Counted from the stretch's first letter, positions 27,265 to 37,224 are shown. The stretch: DNA of 64,000 nt from Francisella halioticida (GCF_002211785.1 NZ_CP022132.1:1178001-1242000); one strand, 5' to 3'. Made by a program: numbers and translations. The notes: generated from the sequence alone by a model not told the origin.

Positions 27265-28422
27265 TTAATTATTTCTATAAATTAGTCTTGCCTCTGATAA
27301 ATCTAAGTCCGCAATCTCACCATTTTTTATAAAAAACTTACATAAAATATGTGAATATCTTTCTAAATCTAACATAGACAGTGAATCTTTAATATTTCTC
27401 TCAACATAATCATAAATCATTTTAAAACTAACATTATCTGATTTAATTACTGCCAACTCTAGTAATGTAATAATACTACGATAATCATAATTACCTTTAT
27501 CAAGAACTTTATTAGCTAATCTAGAAATAGGCATATTAAAAGCATTAACATAAAGCTTTAACATTTCTGCAGTCATATTAGAACTATTAAATTGCTTTTT
27601 AGCAAACTTCTCTGCGAAAGTCATCTCATTTAAAGCTACTAACTGCTCCAAATAAACTCTACTTAAGGTTAATGTAGCATCTGATTTATTATAAATATCT
27701 GATAATTTATCAAAATTTTTGGCCTGTCTTAGTGCTAACACGATTAGTTTTTCTTCAATATCTGTTTTTAAAAAAGCATCATACTTTTCCAAAACTTTCA
27801 GTGCAAACGTATCATCCTTATCAGCCAAAGCAATATTACCAGCTAAATTAGTAATACTTGGCATAAATCTCTTATTGTTACACTCTAATAAGACTAAGAC
27901 TCTTGACCTAGCTTCACTAAACTTTTGAACTAGATAAAACCGATATACTTCGAAAAATTTGTATGTAATGCTTTTACTATCTATTTGCTTTAGAGATTTT
28001 TCAAGTTCTTTAATATCCGCTGAACTAGATATTATTTCAAATTTTCTAAATAGAATATAATCTTTTAAATATTTAGGAGTTAATCTTGCCAGACTTGCAA
28101 CACTCAACTGTTGCATTAGTTTATCATTTCTCAATAAAATATCAGCCACTATGTCAACAAATCTCTCCTGCTTATCGACCATAAATAAACCCAAAAACCA
28201 ACTAAATAATAAATAAGGAAAACTAAAGCCTAGCTTGATTATCCTAACTCCAAAAATTATTAAGGAAAATAATACTGCTACCGCGAAAACAAATGCTACC
28301 ATATTCATTTTTATAGTTTTATCGGATAAAACAAGCATAATATAACCATGATACCGGGTAGCACAAATACCTACTATTGTGGCTATGATAACAGCTATTA
28401 TAAGCTTTATAATATTTATCAT
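27265..28422 (-). CDS. hemY: HemY-like membrane protein
   Basis: 385 residues with two N-terminal membrane spans (about 5-25 and 40-62), then an all-helical TPR-like domain (from about 95) with repeating Ala/Leu helices. This is the topology of proteobacterial HemY, a membrane protein of unsettled function encoded with hemD and hemX (not the protoporphyrinogen oxidase of the same name). The start ATG overlaps the hemX stop by 4 bp. Identity rests on topology and the hemD-hemX-hemY order. Confidence 0.78.
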   Translation of the reverse strand: MINIIKLIIAVIIATIVGICATRYHGYIMLVLSDKTIKMNMVAFVFAVAVLFSLIIFGVRIIKLGFSFPYLLFSWFLGLFMVDKQERFVDIVADILLRNDKLMQQLSVASLARLTPKYLKDYILFRKFEIISSSADIKELEKSLKQIDSKSITYKFFEVYRFYLVQKFSEARSRVLVLLECNNKRFMPSITNLAGNIALADKDDTFALKVLEKYDAFLKTDIEEKLIVLALRQAKNFDKLSDIYNKSDATLTLSRVYLEQLVALNEMTFAEKFAKKQFNSSNMTAEMLKLYVNAFNMPISRLANKVLDKGNYDYRSIITLLELAVIKSDNVSFKMIYDYVERNIKDSLSMLDLERYSHILCKFFIKNGEIADLDLSEARLIYRNN

Positions 28423-29495
28423 TTGTTACTTCCCTTTTTACTTGAGCTGGCATTTAGCACTGATTCTTTAGTTAAAAGATCATTTTGCTGGCTTGATAAC
28501 TGGTTAATAACTTTATCAAGAGTATTGTCTAAATCTTCAGTTTCTCGAGACTGAATGCTTTGTATGGTTTTTTCCAAGTTTTTAGCATTACTGTCCTGAA
28601 CAAAATATTTTTCTAAAATATTTATAAGACTTGTTTTATCTAGTGTAATATCAGCCTTATTATTCGTATACATTGCTGTTTGCAAAGAGATTAAAAGTTG
28701 ATATAAATTATCTGAAATAAACTGTTTTGCTTGTTTAGTTGATACAAGAATTTGATTTTTAGGAATATCTTGAATTTTAACAATTGAGTTTAATAGCTTC
28801 ATATATTTATTTTCAGATTGCTTAGTTTTTACTGAACCTACATTCTCAGGAGTAATATACTTTAACTTACCAAACTGCTGCTCAATATTAATAAACTCTT
28901 TGATAACATCTTCTCTAGAAGCGTATCTTTTTAAAGTATTTTTGATATTTTGACGATCAATTGCACTTATATTCGCAACTTTACTTGCTTCAATCTTATC
29001 AAAGGCTATATCAACTAGATCATTTGCTCTTTGAACATCTCCACTAAAAGTTACAACATCTTTTGCTAAAATCAAATAATCAATTGCTGATTGAATATTT
29101 GTAATACCCATCTGCATATACAAATCTTTTGTTGGGGCCGCTAGCTGACTATTTACAATTGAAAGCTGCGATTGGATTGCTTTTATACTATTTTGTTGCG
29201 AATCTTTTTGACTACTTACATCATCAAGAATAGTCATTTGATCACTTTGAGCTTGTTTAATCCTGGTTAATTGTTTTTGTAAAATAGTATACTGATATGT
29301 TTCATTATTAGTACTTTTGGACCTAACTATTGAATTAACAGTCACATAACCGGCCATACCCATAGCTACCAATGACACTACAAGACTGAATTTAGATATA
29401 ATCGTTCTTGAGCTTTTATCTTTAGTCCTATTTTTTTCCACAATAGTATTTCTAACACCACTACTCTGCTGATGAGAATCTTTTGTTACCGACAT
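28419..29495 (-). CDS. hemX: HemX-like membrane protein
   Basis: 358 residues: a polar cytoplasmic N-terminus (1-33), one membrane span (about 34-56), then a long coiled-coil and helical periplasmic domain (about 65-330) rich in Gln, Ser and Lys. Segments such as YMQMGITNIQSAIDYLILAKD match the proteobacterial HemX (DUF513) family. Its start overlaps hemD by 35 bp. HemX has no proven enzyme activity; co-location with hemD suggests support of haem synthesis. Confidence 0.8.
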   Translation of the reverse strand: MSVTKDSHQQSSGVRNTIVEKNRTKDKSSRTIISKFSLVVSLVAMGMAGYVTVNSIVRSKSTNNETYQYTILQKQLTRIKQAQSDQMTILDDVSSQKDSQQNSIKAIQSQLSIVNSQLAAPTKDLYMQMGITNIQSAIDYLILAKDVVTFSGDVQRANDLVDIAFDKIEASKVANISAIDRQNIKNTLKRYASREDVIKEFINIEQQFGKLKYITPENVGSVKTKQSENKYMKLLNSIVKIQDIPKNQILVSTKQAKQFISDNLYQLLISLQTAMYTNNKADITLDKTSLINILEKYFVQDSNAKNLEKTIQSIQSRETEDLDNTLDKVINQLSSQQNDLLTKESVLNASSSKKGSNK

Positions 29496-30216
29496 TTCTA
29501 CTAGCCTCTGTAATTTCCAATATTTTCCTACAAATATAATCGTTATCTATTTTTTCGAGCTTTAAGATGTTTTTAAAGCCCTGCTTATTTACAAATTCTA
29601 GCATCTTTGGGCTAGTTATGGTAATAATTGCGTCTTTTGGAGCCGATGTTTTTACAAAAATCCTAATTAACGATCTAAATACATCTAAGCTTGTTACAAC
29701 TATAACTTTAGGATTTTGTTGTGAGAATGATTGTATGTATCTATTATACAAGTAATCAACTTCTTCAAAAACTCTTTCATAGGTTTCAAACTTATAACAC
29801 TTTGTATATTTAGAAAGCTCTTTTATTAAAAAATCATTCCCTCCAACGCCAGAAACAATCGCAAGCTCTTGTTCTGATATGTCATGTTGAAAGATCAATT
29901 GAAACAATTCTTGTGAATTATATTTAGTACGAGGGTATTCCGCATTTAATCCAAACTCCCTAAGAAGTCTGGTAGTGCTAGCTCCAATCGCATATATTTT
30001 TTTATTAACAAATAGTTTTGGGTAATACTGCTTAAACAAACCTTCTACTGCATATTTACTCGTAAAAATAATTGTATTATATTGGTGAATTCTTTCAGAT
30101 ATATTTTTATAAAAGATCTTTATAACTGGTAAACCAATAGCTCTACAATTTTTAGAACAAAGCAACTCTACTAAATCGAGAGTATCTTTTTCTGGTCTAC
30201 AAACAAGTATTTCCAT
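29461..30216 (-). CDS. hemD: Uroporphyrinogen-III synthase
   Basis: 251 residues with the two-lobed HemD fold. Recognisable segments are IIFTSKYAVEGLF (the usual dxiiftSxnAV), KIYAIGASTTRLLREFGL (xvyavGxxTaxal) and VVTSLDVFRSL. It closes hydroxymethylbilane with D-ring inversion to uroporphyrinogen III. Sequence identity in the family is low, but these blocks and the hemX/hemY neighbours make it firm. The start follows the sufE stop directly. Confidence 0.88.
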   Translation of the reverse strand: MEILVCRPEKDTLDLVELLCSKNCRAIGLPVIKIFYKNISERIHQYNTIIFTSKYAVEGLFKQYYPKLFVNKKIYAIGASTTRLLREFGLNAEYPRTKYNSQELFQLIFQHDISEQELAIVSGVGGNDFLIKELSKYTKCYKFETYERVFEEVDYLYNRYIQSFSQQNPKVIVVTSLDVFRSLIRIFVKTSAPKDAIITITSPKMLEFVNKQGFKNILKLEKIDNDYICRKILEITEASRNVGNKRFSSAE

Positions 30217-30633
30217 TTACTGGTTTTTAGTTGCTGTTGCATATATATAATTAAGCATTGACTTTAAACCATTCGTTCTATTTGAGCTTAAATTATTACC
30301 AAAGCCAATTTGCCTAACAAAGTCCACATTCGAGTTCAATATATCACTCGGAGTAGCATCGTTATATATTCGCAACAAAACTGCTATAAGACCTGAAACT
30401 ATTAAAGCATCACTAGTAGCAATAAAGTTTAACTTACCATTATAGATACTACTGTCAAACCAAACCTGAGATTGACATCCTTTGACCAAATTACTATTAG
30501 TTTTTTTACTTTCTGTAAAATTTGGTAGTTGCTTACCTAATGAAATAATATAGTCATACTTATCTTCCCAATCATCAAAGAAAGATAACTCATCTATTAG
30601 CTCTTGTTGTCGCTGTATAACTTGACTTGCCAT
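30217..30633 (-). CDS. sufE: SufE-family cysteine desulfuration protein
   Basis: 138 residues with the family motif LVKGCQSQVWF (catalytic Cys near residue 51) and the N-terminal WEDKYDYIISLGKQLP. SufE accepts persulfide sulfur from SufS and stimulates it in Fe-S cluster assembly. sufS is not in this window. It is the first gene of the sufE-hemD-hemX-hemY-gloB row, tying Fe-S and haem functions in one transcript. Confidence 0.9.
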   Translation of the reverse strand: MASQVIQRQQELIDELSFFDDWEDKYDYIISLGKQLPNFTESKKTNSNLVKGCQSQVWFDSSIYNGKLNFIATSDALIVSGLIAVLLRIYNDATPSDILNSNVDFVRQIGFGNNLSSNRTNGLKSMLNYIYATATKNQ

Positions 30634-30738
30634 ATTAACAAATATTTAAATAATTACCTCAAAACTTAGTGAATATATTAACATAAATCTCTAATTATAT
30701 AAAAGCTTATGAAAAGCTATAAAATTTCCAAAAAAATA

Positions 30739-30767
30739 TTGACAGCATATCAAAACAATCATATAAT
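30739..30767 (+). promoter_or_regulatory. Consensus sigma-70 promoter of tRNA-Asn
   Basis: A perfect -35 box TTGACA (30739-30744) and a perfect -10 box TATAAT (30762-30767) are separated by 17 bp, starting 41 bp upstream of the tRNA-Asn 5' end. In an AT-rich genome single boxes are common by chance, but two perfect boxes at ideal spacing right before a stable RNA are convincing. Confidence 0.85.
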
Positions 30768-30779
30768 ACACCTCGTTAC

Positions 30780-30855
30780 TCCCCGATAGCTCAGTTGGTA
30801 GAGCAGTTGACTGTTAATCAATTGGTCGGCGGTTCAAGTCCGTCTCGGGGAGCCA
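30780..30855 (+). tRNA. tRNA-Asn (GUU)
   Basis: A 76-base cloverleaf with encoded CCA, acceptor TCCCCGA pairing with TCGGGGA, anticodon GTT (CTGTTAATC) and T loop TTCAAGT. It is preceded by a perfect promoter. Confidence 0.95.
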
Positions 30856-30899
30856 CAAAATATTCAGAATAATTTCTTATATACTACGTTAAGTTTTGA

Positions 30900-30975
30900 C
30901 TTAGAGCAGTTTAGTAGTTTATATTTTTTTCCTCCTTTCTTATCTCTAAATATATGAATTCTAAACAGCTCTAAG
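30900..30975. repeat. Imperfect inverted repeat downstream of tRNA-Asn
   Basis: The arms CTTAGAGCAGTTTAG (30900-30914) and CTAAACAGCTCTAAG (30961-30975) pair at 14 of 15 positions around a 46-base loop that contains a T-rich run. There is no ORF inside. The 219-bp gap 30856-31074 holds nothing else I can name. It could be a remnant of a small mobile repeat or a structured 3' trailer. Confidence 0.5.
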
Positions 30976-31074
30976 TATATTCAAACTCTTGTTATCAATT
31001 TAATTTATATGCTTAAAAAAATAGATTGATTTAACTTATAAAAAAATCAAGATATAATTATTTGGAAAAATAAA

Positions 31075-31230
31075 ATGATTTTCTTAATATTTTCAACAAC
31101 ATTACTAAGCCTTATATTTGCAGTAACAAATAAATATAAAACTTCAAAAATACTTTTTTTCACTTCTCTAATACTACTACTAATAATGTTTATTCCTCAC
31201 ACTATTAGATATATCAACATTCAACTGTAG
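31075..31230 (+). CDS. Small membrane protein, DUF5993-like
   Basis: A 51-residue protein with two hydrophobic segments (MIFLIFSTTLLSLIFAV and ILFFTSLILLLIMFIP). It is immediately upstream of a DsbB-family gene (11 bp gap), a position typical of the small DUF5993 proteins. The family assignment rests on size, topology and neighbour. Confidence 0.6.
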   Translation: MIFLIFSTTLLSLIFAVTNKYKTSKILFFTSLILLLIMFIPHTIRYINIQL

Positions 31231-31241
31231 GAGAGCAGATT

Positions 31242-31790
31242 ATGAAATAAAATATTTTAGATCTTTTTGATTGTTTCGCTATTATCGGTATATCTATAAT
31301 ATTAATCACAGCTTTTTACTATCAAATATTTTTCCAAGAGCTTCCTTGTGCATTATGCATATTTCAAAGAATAGCATTAAGCCTAATCAGTTTTGGATTA
31401 ATACTAAATTTAACTTATGGAAATAAATATAAGCATTATCTTTTTGTAATATTAGTTGCATTATTAAACGCTGCTGTTGCTACTACACAAATTCTTTTAC
31501 ATATAGTTCCCGGAACAGGTAGTTATGGAGACTCAATTTTTTCATTACATATGTATACCTGGAGTTTTGTCGTAAGTATCGTGTTTATTATATATGCAAC
31601 AGTTTGTGGTCTTATAACACCAGATCAAAATAGAATAAAGAAGAGTTTTAGTATTATTTCAAAAATAGCCATTGTTTTAATAATATGTTTGACCTTAGCA
31701 AATACAATAAGCGTTTTCATTGAATGCGGACCATATTTATGCCCATCAGATCCAAATAGCTACTGGCTTTTTGAACTTTTTTCTAAATAA
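31242..31790 (+). pseudogene. DsbB-family disulfide oxidoreductase with stop at codon 3
   Basis: The frame reads ATG AAA TAA and is then open for 179 codons to 31790. It shows four membrane spans, a CxxC pair (LPCALCIFQR, normally reducing quinone) and a second Cys pair in CGPYLCPSDP, the hallmarks of DsbB. The ATG has an upstream AGGAGAG, so it is the natural start. With TAA at codon 3 and the next ATG only at 31551, past the first CxxC, function is probably lost. Use of a rare ATT start at codon 5 or a sequencing error cannot be excluded. Confidence 0.75.
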
Positions 31791-31926
31791 GAAAAATATA
31801 CTGACTGTAATAAATGATTAACTTATTTTTCTTTTAACATAACTATACATCTTAAAAGTTACAAGCATTAATATTTTTTTTGCTATAATTTAGCTCATAT
31901 TTTGATTTATAATAATTATAGACATT

Positions 31927-33624
31927 ATGAAAGCAACACAAACACTTATTGCTACTACCAAAGAGCTTCCTAAAGAAGCTGTTCTTATCAGTCACCAATA
32001 TATGCTAAAAGCTGGCCTTATAAAAAAGCTGGCTTCAGGTATATATACATGGATGCCTATGGGATTGAAAGTATTACAAAAAATTCAAGAAATTGTCCGT
32101 ACAGAAATGAATAAAGCTGGAGCAAGTGAACTACTTTTACCAAGTATACTCCCTTCTGAACTTTTACAAGAGACTCATCGTTGGGATAAGTTTGGACCAG
32201 AACTTCTAAAATTAAAAGATAGACATGGCAGAGACTTCTGCTATGGCCCTACTCATGAAGAACCTATAGTAGACATGGCTAGAGACACTATCAAAAGCTA
32301 TAAACAGTTACCTCTAAATTTATATCAAATTCAAACAAAATTCAGAGATGAGATCCGTCCTCGCTTCGGAGTAATGCGCGCTCGTGAATTTATTATGAAA
32401 GACTCGTACTCTTTTCATGAGAATAGCAAATGTCTAAATAGTACATACAAAGTAATGTTTCAAACTTATTGTAATATTTTAGATGAAATAGGCTTAGAAT
32501 ATCGTCCTGTAAAAGCAGATAATGGTGCAATTGGTGGCGACAATAGCCATGAGTTTCAAGTGCTAGCAAATGCAGGAGAAGATATTATTTGCTATAGTAA
32601 TGGTAGTGATTATGCAGCAAACATAGAGCTCGCTACTTATGCAAAACCTTATCTTAATAAAAAAGAGACTTCTCAAAATTCTATAGATAAAATTCATACG
32701 CCAAATATGAAAACTATTGAGAAGCTTTGTAAAGAAATGAGGTTTGATATTAAACAAACTATAAAAACTATGATTATTAAAGATATGGAAGGAAGGTTTT
32801 TTGCATTAGTTGTCAGAGGTGACCATGAGCTTAATGAAACAAAAATCAATAAGCTTCCTCAAGTATCCGCGCCATATACTTTAGCTTCACGTGAAGAAAT
32901 TTTTAAACTTTTAAATGCTAATCCTGGCTCACTTGGTATATATAACTGTCCTATTCAAATAATTGCAGATTATAGTGCTGTAGCTATTTCAGACTTATGC
33001 TGTGGCGCTAATGAAGATGATTACCACCTAACAAATGTAAATTGGAATAAAGATGTAACTAACTATGAAGTTGATGATATTCGAAATGTGGTAGCTGGAG
33101 ATGTATCTCCAGATGGTAATGGCACTTTAAAGCTAACAAACGGTATTGAGGTTGGACATATCTTTGAACTTGGAGATGTATATTCAAAATCAATGAACAC
33201 AACTGTGATTGGACAAGATGGTAAATCTAGACCTCTTTTAATGGGTTGTTATGGTTTTGGTGTATCTCGAGTTATGGCAGCAGCAATTGAGCAATCTCAT
33301 GATGATAAGGGCATAATATGGCCAGAAACCATAGCACCATTTGAAGTTGCTATATTACCAATAAATTATAACAAATCAGAAAATGTTAAAAAAGTTGCTG
33401 ATAAACTTTATCAACAATTATTAGCTAAAGGTATTGATGTACTATTAGATGATCGTGGAGCTCGACCTGGAGTAATGTTTGCTGATGCTGATCTTGTGGG
33501 CTACTCTCATCATATTGTAATTGGTGACAGACTATTAGAGCAAAGACTTATAGAATATAAAAATCGTAGGACCCAAGAAAAGCAAGAAATAACTATAGAG
33601 CAATTAATTAACATACTAGGATAA
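31927..33624 (+). CDS. proS: Proline--tRNA ligase
   Basis: A 565-residue bacterial-type (long) class II synthetase that attaches proline to tRNA-Pro. It shows motif 2 ([27 protein letters not shown]), the YbaK-like editing insertion between motifs 2 and 3 (about residues 225-385), motif 3 ([17 protein letters not shown]) and the C-terminal anticodon-binding domain (about 475-565). The length equals the usual E. coli-type enzyme. Only 48 bp downstream IS-A copy 2 begins, so the insertion spared the gene. Confidence 0.96.
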   Translation: MKATQTLIATTKELPKEAVLISHQYMLKAGLIKKLASGIYTWMPMGLKVLQKIQEIVRTEMNKAGASELLLPSILPSELLQETHRWDKFGPELLKLKDRHGRDFCYGPTHEEPIVDMARDTIKSYKQLPLNLYQIQTKFRDEIRPRFGVMRAREFIMKDSYSFHENSKCLNSTYKVMFQTYCNILDEIGLEYRPVKADNGAIGGDNSHEFQVLANAGEDIICYSNGSDYAANIELATYAKPYLNKKETSQNSIDKIHTPNMKTIEKLCKEMRFDIKQTIKTMIIKDMEGRFFALVVRGDHELNETKINKLPQVSAPYTLASREEIFKLLNANPGSLGIYNCPIQIIADYSAVAISDLCCGANEDDYHLTNVNWNKDVTNYEVDDIRNVVAGDVSPDGNGTLKLTNGIEVGHIFELGDVYSKSMNTTVIGQDGKSRPLLMGCYGFGVSRVMAAAIEQSHDDKGIIWPETIAPFEVAILPINYNKSENVKKVADKLYQQLLAKGIDVLLDDRGARPGVMFADADLVGYSHHIVIGDRLLEQRLIEYKNRRTQEKQEITIEQLINILG

Positions 33625-33671
33625 AATTTTTATTCAGTTCCTCATATATTTCTTTATTAATTTTAAAATAG

Positions 33672-34983
33672 TAAACTGTCCCTGTTATTCAATACCACTT
33701 TATAAAATATTTTTATTCCTTGCTTTTATGCAGCATCTAAAATACCAGAATATACTTCATCAGGAGTCATATATCCAATACTAGAATGTAGTCTTTCATT
33801 GTTGTAAATATCAATATATTCTTTGATACCTACTTTAGCCTCTTTCATAGTTATATATGATGCCGGATAAACATTTTCATATTTCAGTGTTCTCCAAAAT
33901 CTCTCAATTGCAATATTATCTATAGATCTTCCTTTAGCATCCATAGATATATTTATTTTATTATCAGATAATATTTTAATATGCTCTTTTGCTGTATATT
34001 GAGTTCCTTGATCAGAGTTAAAGATATCAGGTTTACCATATTTAAATAACGCTTCTTTTAACACACTAGTTGTTAGATGTGTATCCATAGTATTAGAAAT
34101 CTTCCAAGCTAGTATTTTCTTGCTATGCCAATCTATTATGGCTGCTAAATATGCATACCCACATTCTAGTCTAATATACGTGATATCAGCACTCCATACC
34201 TTATTAGCTTTATCTATAACAACCTGATTCGTCTCATTTTTAAATACATTAAGTAAGTATGGATATTTCTTGTGTTGCTTATTAATGACAGTTGTCTTTT
34301 TTTTAGGATACAATGCCTTAATACCCATGAATTCCATAGCACTTTTGATTAGCTTCCTTCCAGCTAGAAATCCTAATCTATTTAGCAACTTTACTAGCCT
34401 TCTCGTACCATAATATGGATGTTTAGTATGTATCAAATCTATTGCATTTAATAGTCTAATATCATCATTACTACTAAATTTTGATATTGGTGTATAATAG
34501 TACACACTCTTAGATACAGATAATAGTTTAAGCTGATTATTTAAAGATAATTCTAGCTTAGTATCTACAGAGTTTACTCTATCATTTGATGATACCAAGC
34601 TTTTTAGCTTTCCCATTAAAAAATCCCTCTCTACTATTACCTCGCCTAGTTCTTTACTTGTTGCATCTTTATCTTTTCTAAGCTCATCTATTTCCTGCTT
34701 ATACTCCTTAACAACAGAGCTTTTATCAAATGCTAAGCAAGCATTAGATAAAAATTGCTGCTTCCAATTGTGCACGTTTTTAGGAAGTAAATCATACTTA
34801 CTTGCTATCTCATTAACTGTCATATCGCCTTCTAGCAATTCTATAATTACTTTAGCTTTAAAATCAGCTGTATACGTTACTCTTTTTTTACTCATTTATC
34901 TATTTCCTAATTTATATAGTTAACTTTAACATCTAGGAATAAAAATCTTTCTAAAATCAGTAGCTTTTTCTGGGGACATTATA
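33672..34983 (-). mobile_element. IS3-family insertion sequence, IS-A copy 2 (full length)
   Basis: 1312 bp, ending TAAACTGTCCC at 33672 and GGGGACATTATA at 34983, the same ends and length as copy 1. The transposase has an intact DDE triad. Its left end abuts an internal point of another IS-A copy (34984), so it lies inside or beside an older copy whose other half is missing. Confidence 0.9.
33726..34895 (-). CDS. IS3-family transposase, IS-A copy 2 (intact catalytic residues)
   Basis: 389 residues, differing from copy 1 at only a few positions: Arg for Lys in NDDIRLLN, Ala for Val in FLAGRK, Ile for Thr in KKILAWK, and Asp for Asn at 295. D237, D295 and E331 are all present, so this is the only IS-A copy here likely to encode an active enzyme. 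Domain order is as in copy 1: N-terminal HTH, coiled coil, HTH_21-like region, rve core. Confidence 0.93.
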   Translation of the reverse strand: MSKKRVTYTADFKAKVIIELLEGDMTVNEIASKYDLLPKNVHNWKQQFLSNACLAFDKSSVVKEYKQEIDELRKDKDATSKELGEVIVERDFLMGKLKSLVSSNDRVNSVDTKLELSLNNQLKLLSVSKSVYYYTPISKFSSNDDIRLLNAIDLIHTKHPYYGTRRLVKLLNRLGFLAGRKLIKSAMEFMGIKALYPKKKTTVINKQHKKYPYLLNVFKNETNQVVIDKANKVWSADITYIRLECGYAYLAAIIDWHSKKILAWKISNTMDTHLTTSVLKEALFKYGKPDIFNSDQGTQYTAKEHIKILSDNKINISMDAKGRSIDNIAIERFWRTLKYENVYPASYITMKEAKVGIKEYIDIYNNERLHSSIGYMTPDEVYSGILDAA

Positions 34984-35643
34984 CCCATGAATTCCATAGC
35001 ACTTTTGATTAGCTTCCTTCCAACTAGAAATCCTAATCTATTTAGCAACTTTACTAGCCTTCTCGTACCATAATATGGATGTTTAGTATGTATCAAATCT
35101 ATTGCATTTAATAGTTTAATATCATCATTACTACTAAATTTTGATATTGGTGTATAATAGTACACACTCTTAGATACAGATAATAGTTTAAGCTGATTAT
35201 TTAAAGATAATTCTAGCTTAGTATCTACAGAGTTTACTCTATCATTTGATGATACCAAGCTTTTTAGCTTTCCCATTAAAAAATCCCTCTCTACTATTAC
35301 CTCGACTAGTTTTTTACTTGTTGCATCTTTATCTTTTCTAAGCTCATCTATTTCCTGCTTATACTCCTTAACAATAGAGCTTTTATCAAATGCTAAGCAA
35401 GCATTAGATAAAAATTGCTGCTTCCAATTATGCACGTTTTTAGAAAGTAAATCATACTTACTTGCTATCTCATTAACTGTCATATCGCCTTCTAGCAATT
35501 CTATAATTACTTTAGCTTTAAAATCAGCTGTATACGTTACTCTTTTTTTACTCATTTATCTATTTCCTAATTTATCTAGTTAAGTTTAACATCTAGGAAT
35601 AAAAATCTTTCTAAAATCAGTAGCTTTTTCTGGGGACATTATA
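34984..35643 (-). mobile_element. Half copy of IS-A (left end and 5' transposase part)
   Basis: 660 bp nearly identical to the left half of IS-A, from its end GGGGACATTATA (35643) to the codons for EFMGI (about transposase residue 192), where copy 2 starts abruptly. The open frame continues 17 codons into the end of copy 2 (34926-35555 in total), giving a 209-residue chimeric ORF without the catalytic core. That ORF keeps the DNA-binding HTH and coiled coil, so if made it could bind IS ends without cutting. Confidence 0.85.
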
Positions 35644-35694
35644 CAAAATTTATACTATAATTTAGCTAATGTTTTATATTCAAAAGAAATAAAT

Positions 35695-36828
35695 ATGATA
35701 CAACCAAAATCATATATTGATACTTCTTCATCTGTATACGGTAAGTTCTCAATAATGGCAGCAGAATATAAAGCAGCTAATCTTACACAGGGAGCTCCAG
35801 ATTTTGATACCCCAGAATGGTTAATCGATCGCGTGAATTACTATATGAAAAAAGGCAAAAATCAATATGCCCCAATTCCTGGAGCTATGACACTGCGTAA
35901 AGCAATCGTACATAAAACTAAACACTGCTATGACATAGATATAACTATCGATAACGTAATAATTACTGCTGGTGCCCAAGAGGGTTTATTTACTACAATA
36001 TCAACATACGTTGGGCCTGGTGATGAAGTTATCATGTTTGATCCAATATTTGATACCTATGCCGGCGTTACAAAGTTTAACCAGGGTAAATGTGTAAGAC
36101 TAAAGCTGTTACCAAATGGTAACATTGATGTACAAGCTATCGCGAATGCAATTACTAATAGAACAAAAGTTATAATCTTAAACTCACCACATAACCCTAT
36201 GGGATCTATAATCTCAAAAAGTGAATATCAAGAAATTACTAAAATCATTAAAGATAAGGATATTCTAGTAATATCTGATGAAGTCTATGAACACATTTAT
36301 GCTGGTGATAGTTTTACAAGTGCTATAGAAATACCCGAACTACGAGATAAACTAGTAATATTACAATCTCTTGGTAAAACATATAATCTTACAGGCTGGC
36401 GTCAAGGAGTGGTGATTGCACCAGGAGATATTATAAAAAATATCTTAGCTATAAAGCAATTTTCAACTTTTTCAGCTGTTCACCCCATGCAGCTTTCATT
36501 AGCTGAAGGAATTTTGAAACATCCTGAATACTATGAGAATTTACATAAATTATATAAAAAACAGAATAGTCTTTTAAGAGAGAACCTAAAAGCATCAAGA
36601 TTCAAAATTTTAGAATGGCAAGGATCTCCTTTCCAAATGATAGACTATAGTGAAATAAGCAAAGAAGATGATCATACCTTTGCAACAAAACTTATCAAAG
36701 AGTATGGTGTTGGGGTCATTCCCATGTCGTCATTATTTAAAACTCCTCAACACAAGTTTTTAAGAATTTGCTTTGCTAAGAAAGATGATGAAATAATTAG
36801 AGGTACTAAGATATTGTCTCAAATATAA
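35695..36828 (+). CDS. PLP-dependent aminotransferase (methionine/glutamine transaminase, YbdL-like)
   Basis: A 377-residue class I/II fold aminotransferase. The PLP lysine lies in SLGKTYNLTGWRQG (about residue 232), with the cofactor-contacting segments NSPHNPMGS and ISDEVYEHI, and a C-terminal Arg in FLRICFAKK binding the substrate carboxylate. It resembles YbdL/kynurenine-glutamine transaminases acting on methionine, glutamine and aromatic amino acids. An omega-amidase gene about 3 kb downstream would act on the product of glutamine transamination. The IS-A half copy ends 52 bp upstream of its start and may affect its promoter. Confidence 0.87.
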   Translation: MIQPKSYIDTSSSVYGKFSIMAAEYKAANLTQGAPDFDTPEWLIDRVNYYMKKGKNQYAPIPGAMTLRKAIVHKTKHCYDIDITIDNVIITAGAQEGLFTTISTYVGPGDEVIMFDPIFDTYAGVTKFNQGKCVRLKLLPNGNIDVQAIANAITNRTKVIILNSPHNPMGSIISKSEYQEITKIIKDKDILVISDEVYEHIYAGDSFTSAIEIPELRDKLVILQSLGKTYNLTGWRQGVVIAPGDIIKNILAIKQFSTFSAVHPMQLSLAEGILKHPEYYENLHKLYKKQNSLLRENLKASRFKILEWQGSPFQMIDYSEISKEDDHTFATKLIKEYGVGVIPMSSLFKTPQHKFLRICFAKKDDEIIRGTKILSQI

Positions 36829-36831
36829 GCA

Positions 36832-37224
36832 CTAACCCTCTTGTACCAAACTGATAAATAACGCTGATTTAACTGAGTTTTCCTTGCCATATTTAACAGC
36901 TAATCTTGTTGTATATGCTGATGCTTTTTGCATTACAACTTCTACAAAGTCATTAGGATTATTATCATTAACTGCTAATATCAAGGCTTTTTTATCACTT
37001 TTTTGATTTGTGTTCATGGTATAAGAATCACTACCTGAATTAGATACTTGATCAGACTCAATCAATCTTAATGTCTTAGCATAAACATCATTCAAACTCT
37101 TATGAATATCTACAATAGAGTAACCTTCATTATTATACTTAATATTACTAGTTACACACGCTGAAACCAAAGTTATAATTATAACTAAAGCTAAAAATTT
37201 AAGGTTTAGTTTCATGGCTTTCAT
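36832..37224 (-). CDS. DUF3568-family lipoprotein, copy 1
   Basis: 130 residues with a lipoprotein signal (LALVIIITLVSACVTS, lipobox Cys near residue 23). The mature domain of about 105 residues contains GYSIVDIHKSLNDVYAKTLR and NNNPNDFVEVVMQK, blocks shared with the next gene. Francisella genomes carry several DUF3568 lipoproteins, whose function is unknown. It lies tail-to-tail with the aminotransferase, 3 bp apart. Confidence 0.78.
   Translation of the reverse strand: MKAMKLNLKFLALVIIITLVSACVTSNIKYNNEGYSIVDIHKSLNDVYAKTLRLIESDQVSNSGSDSYTMNTNQKSDKKALILAVNDNNPNDFVEVVMQKASAYTTRLAVKYGKENSVKSALFISLVQEG

Noticed and set aside
34926-35555. 209-residue transposase as an independent gene
   Set aside because: It is the 5' half of IS-A with 17 codons read from the adjoining copy; listed as a mobile-element fragment.
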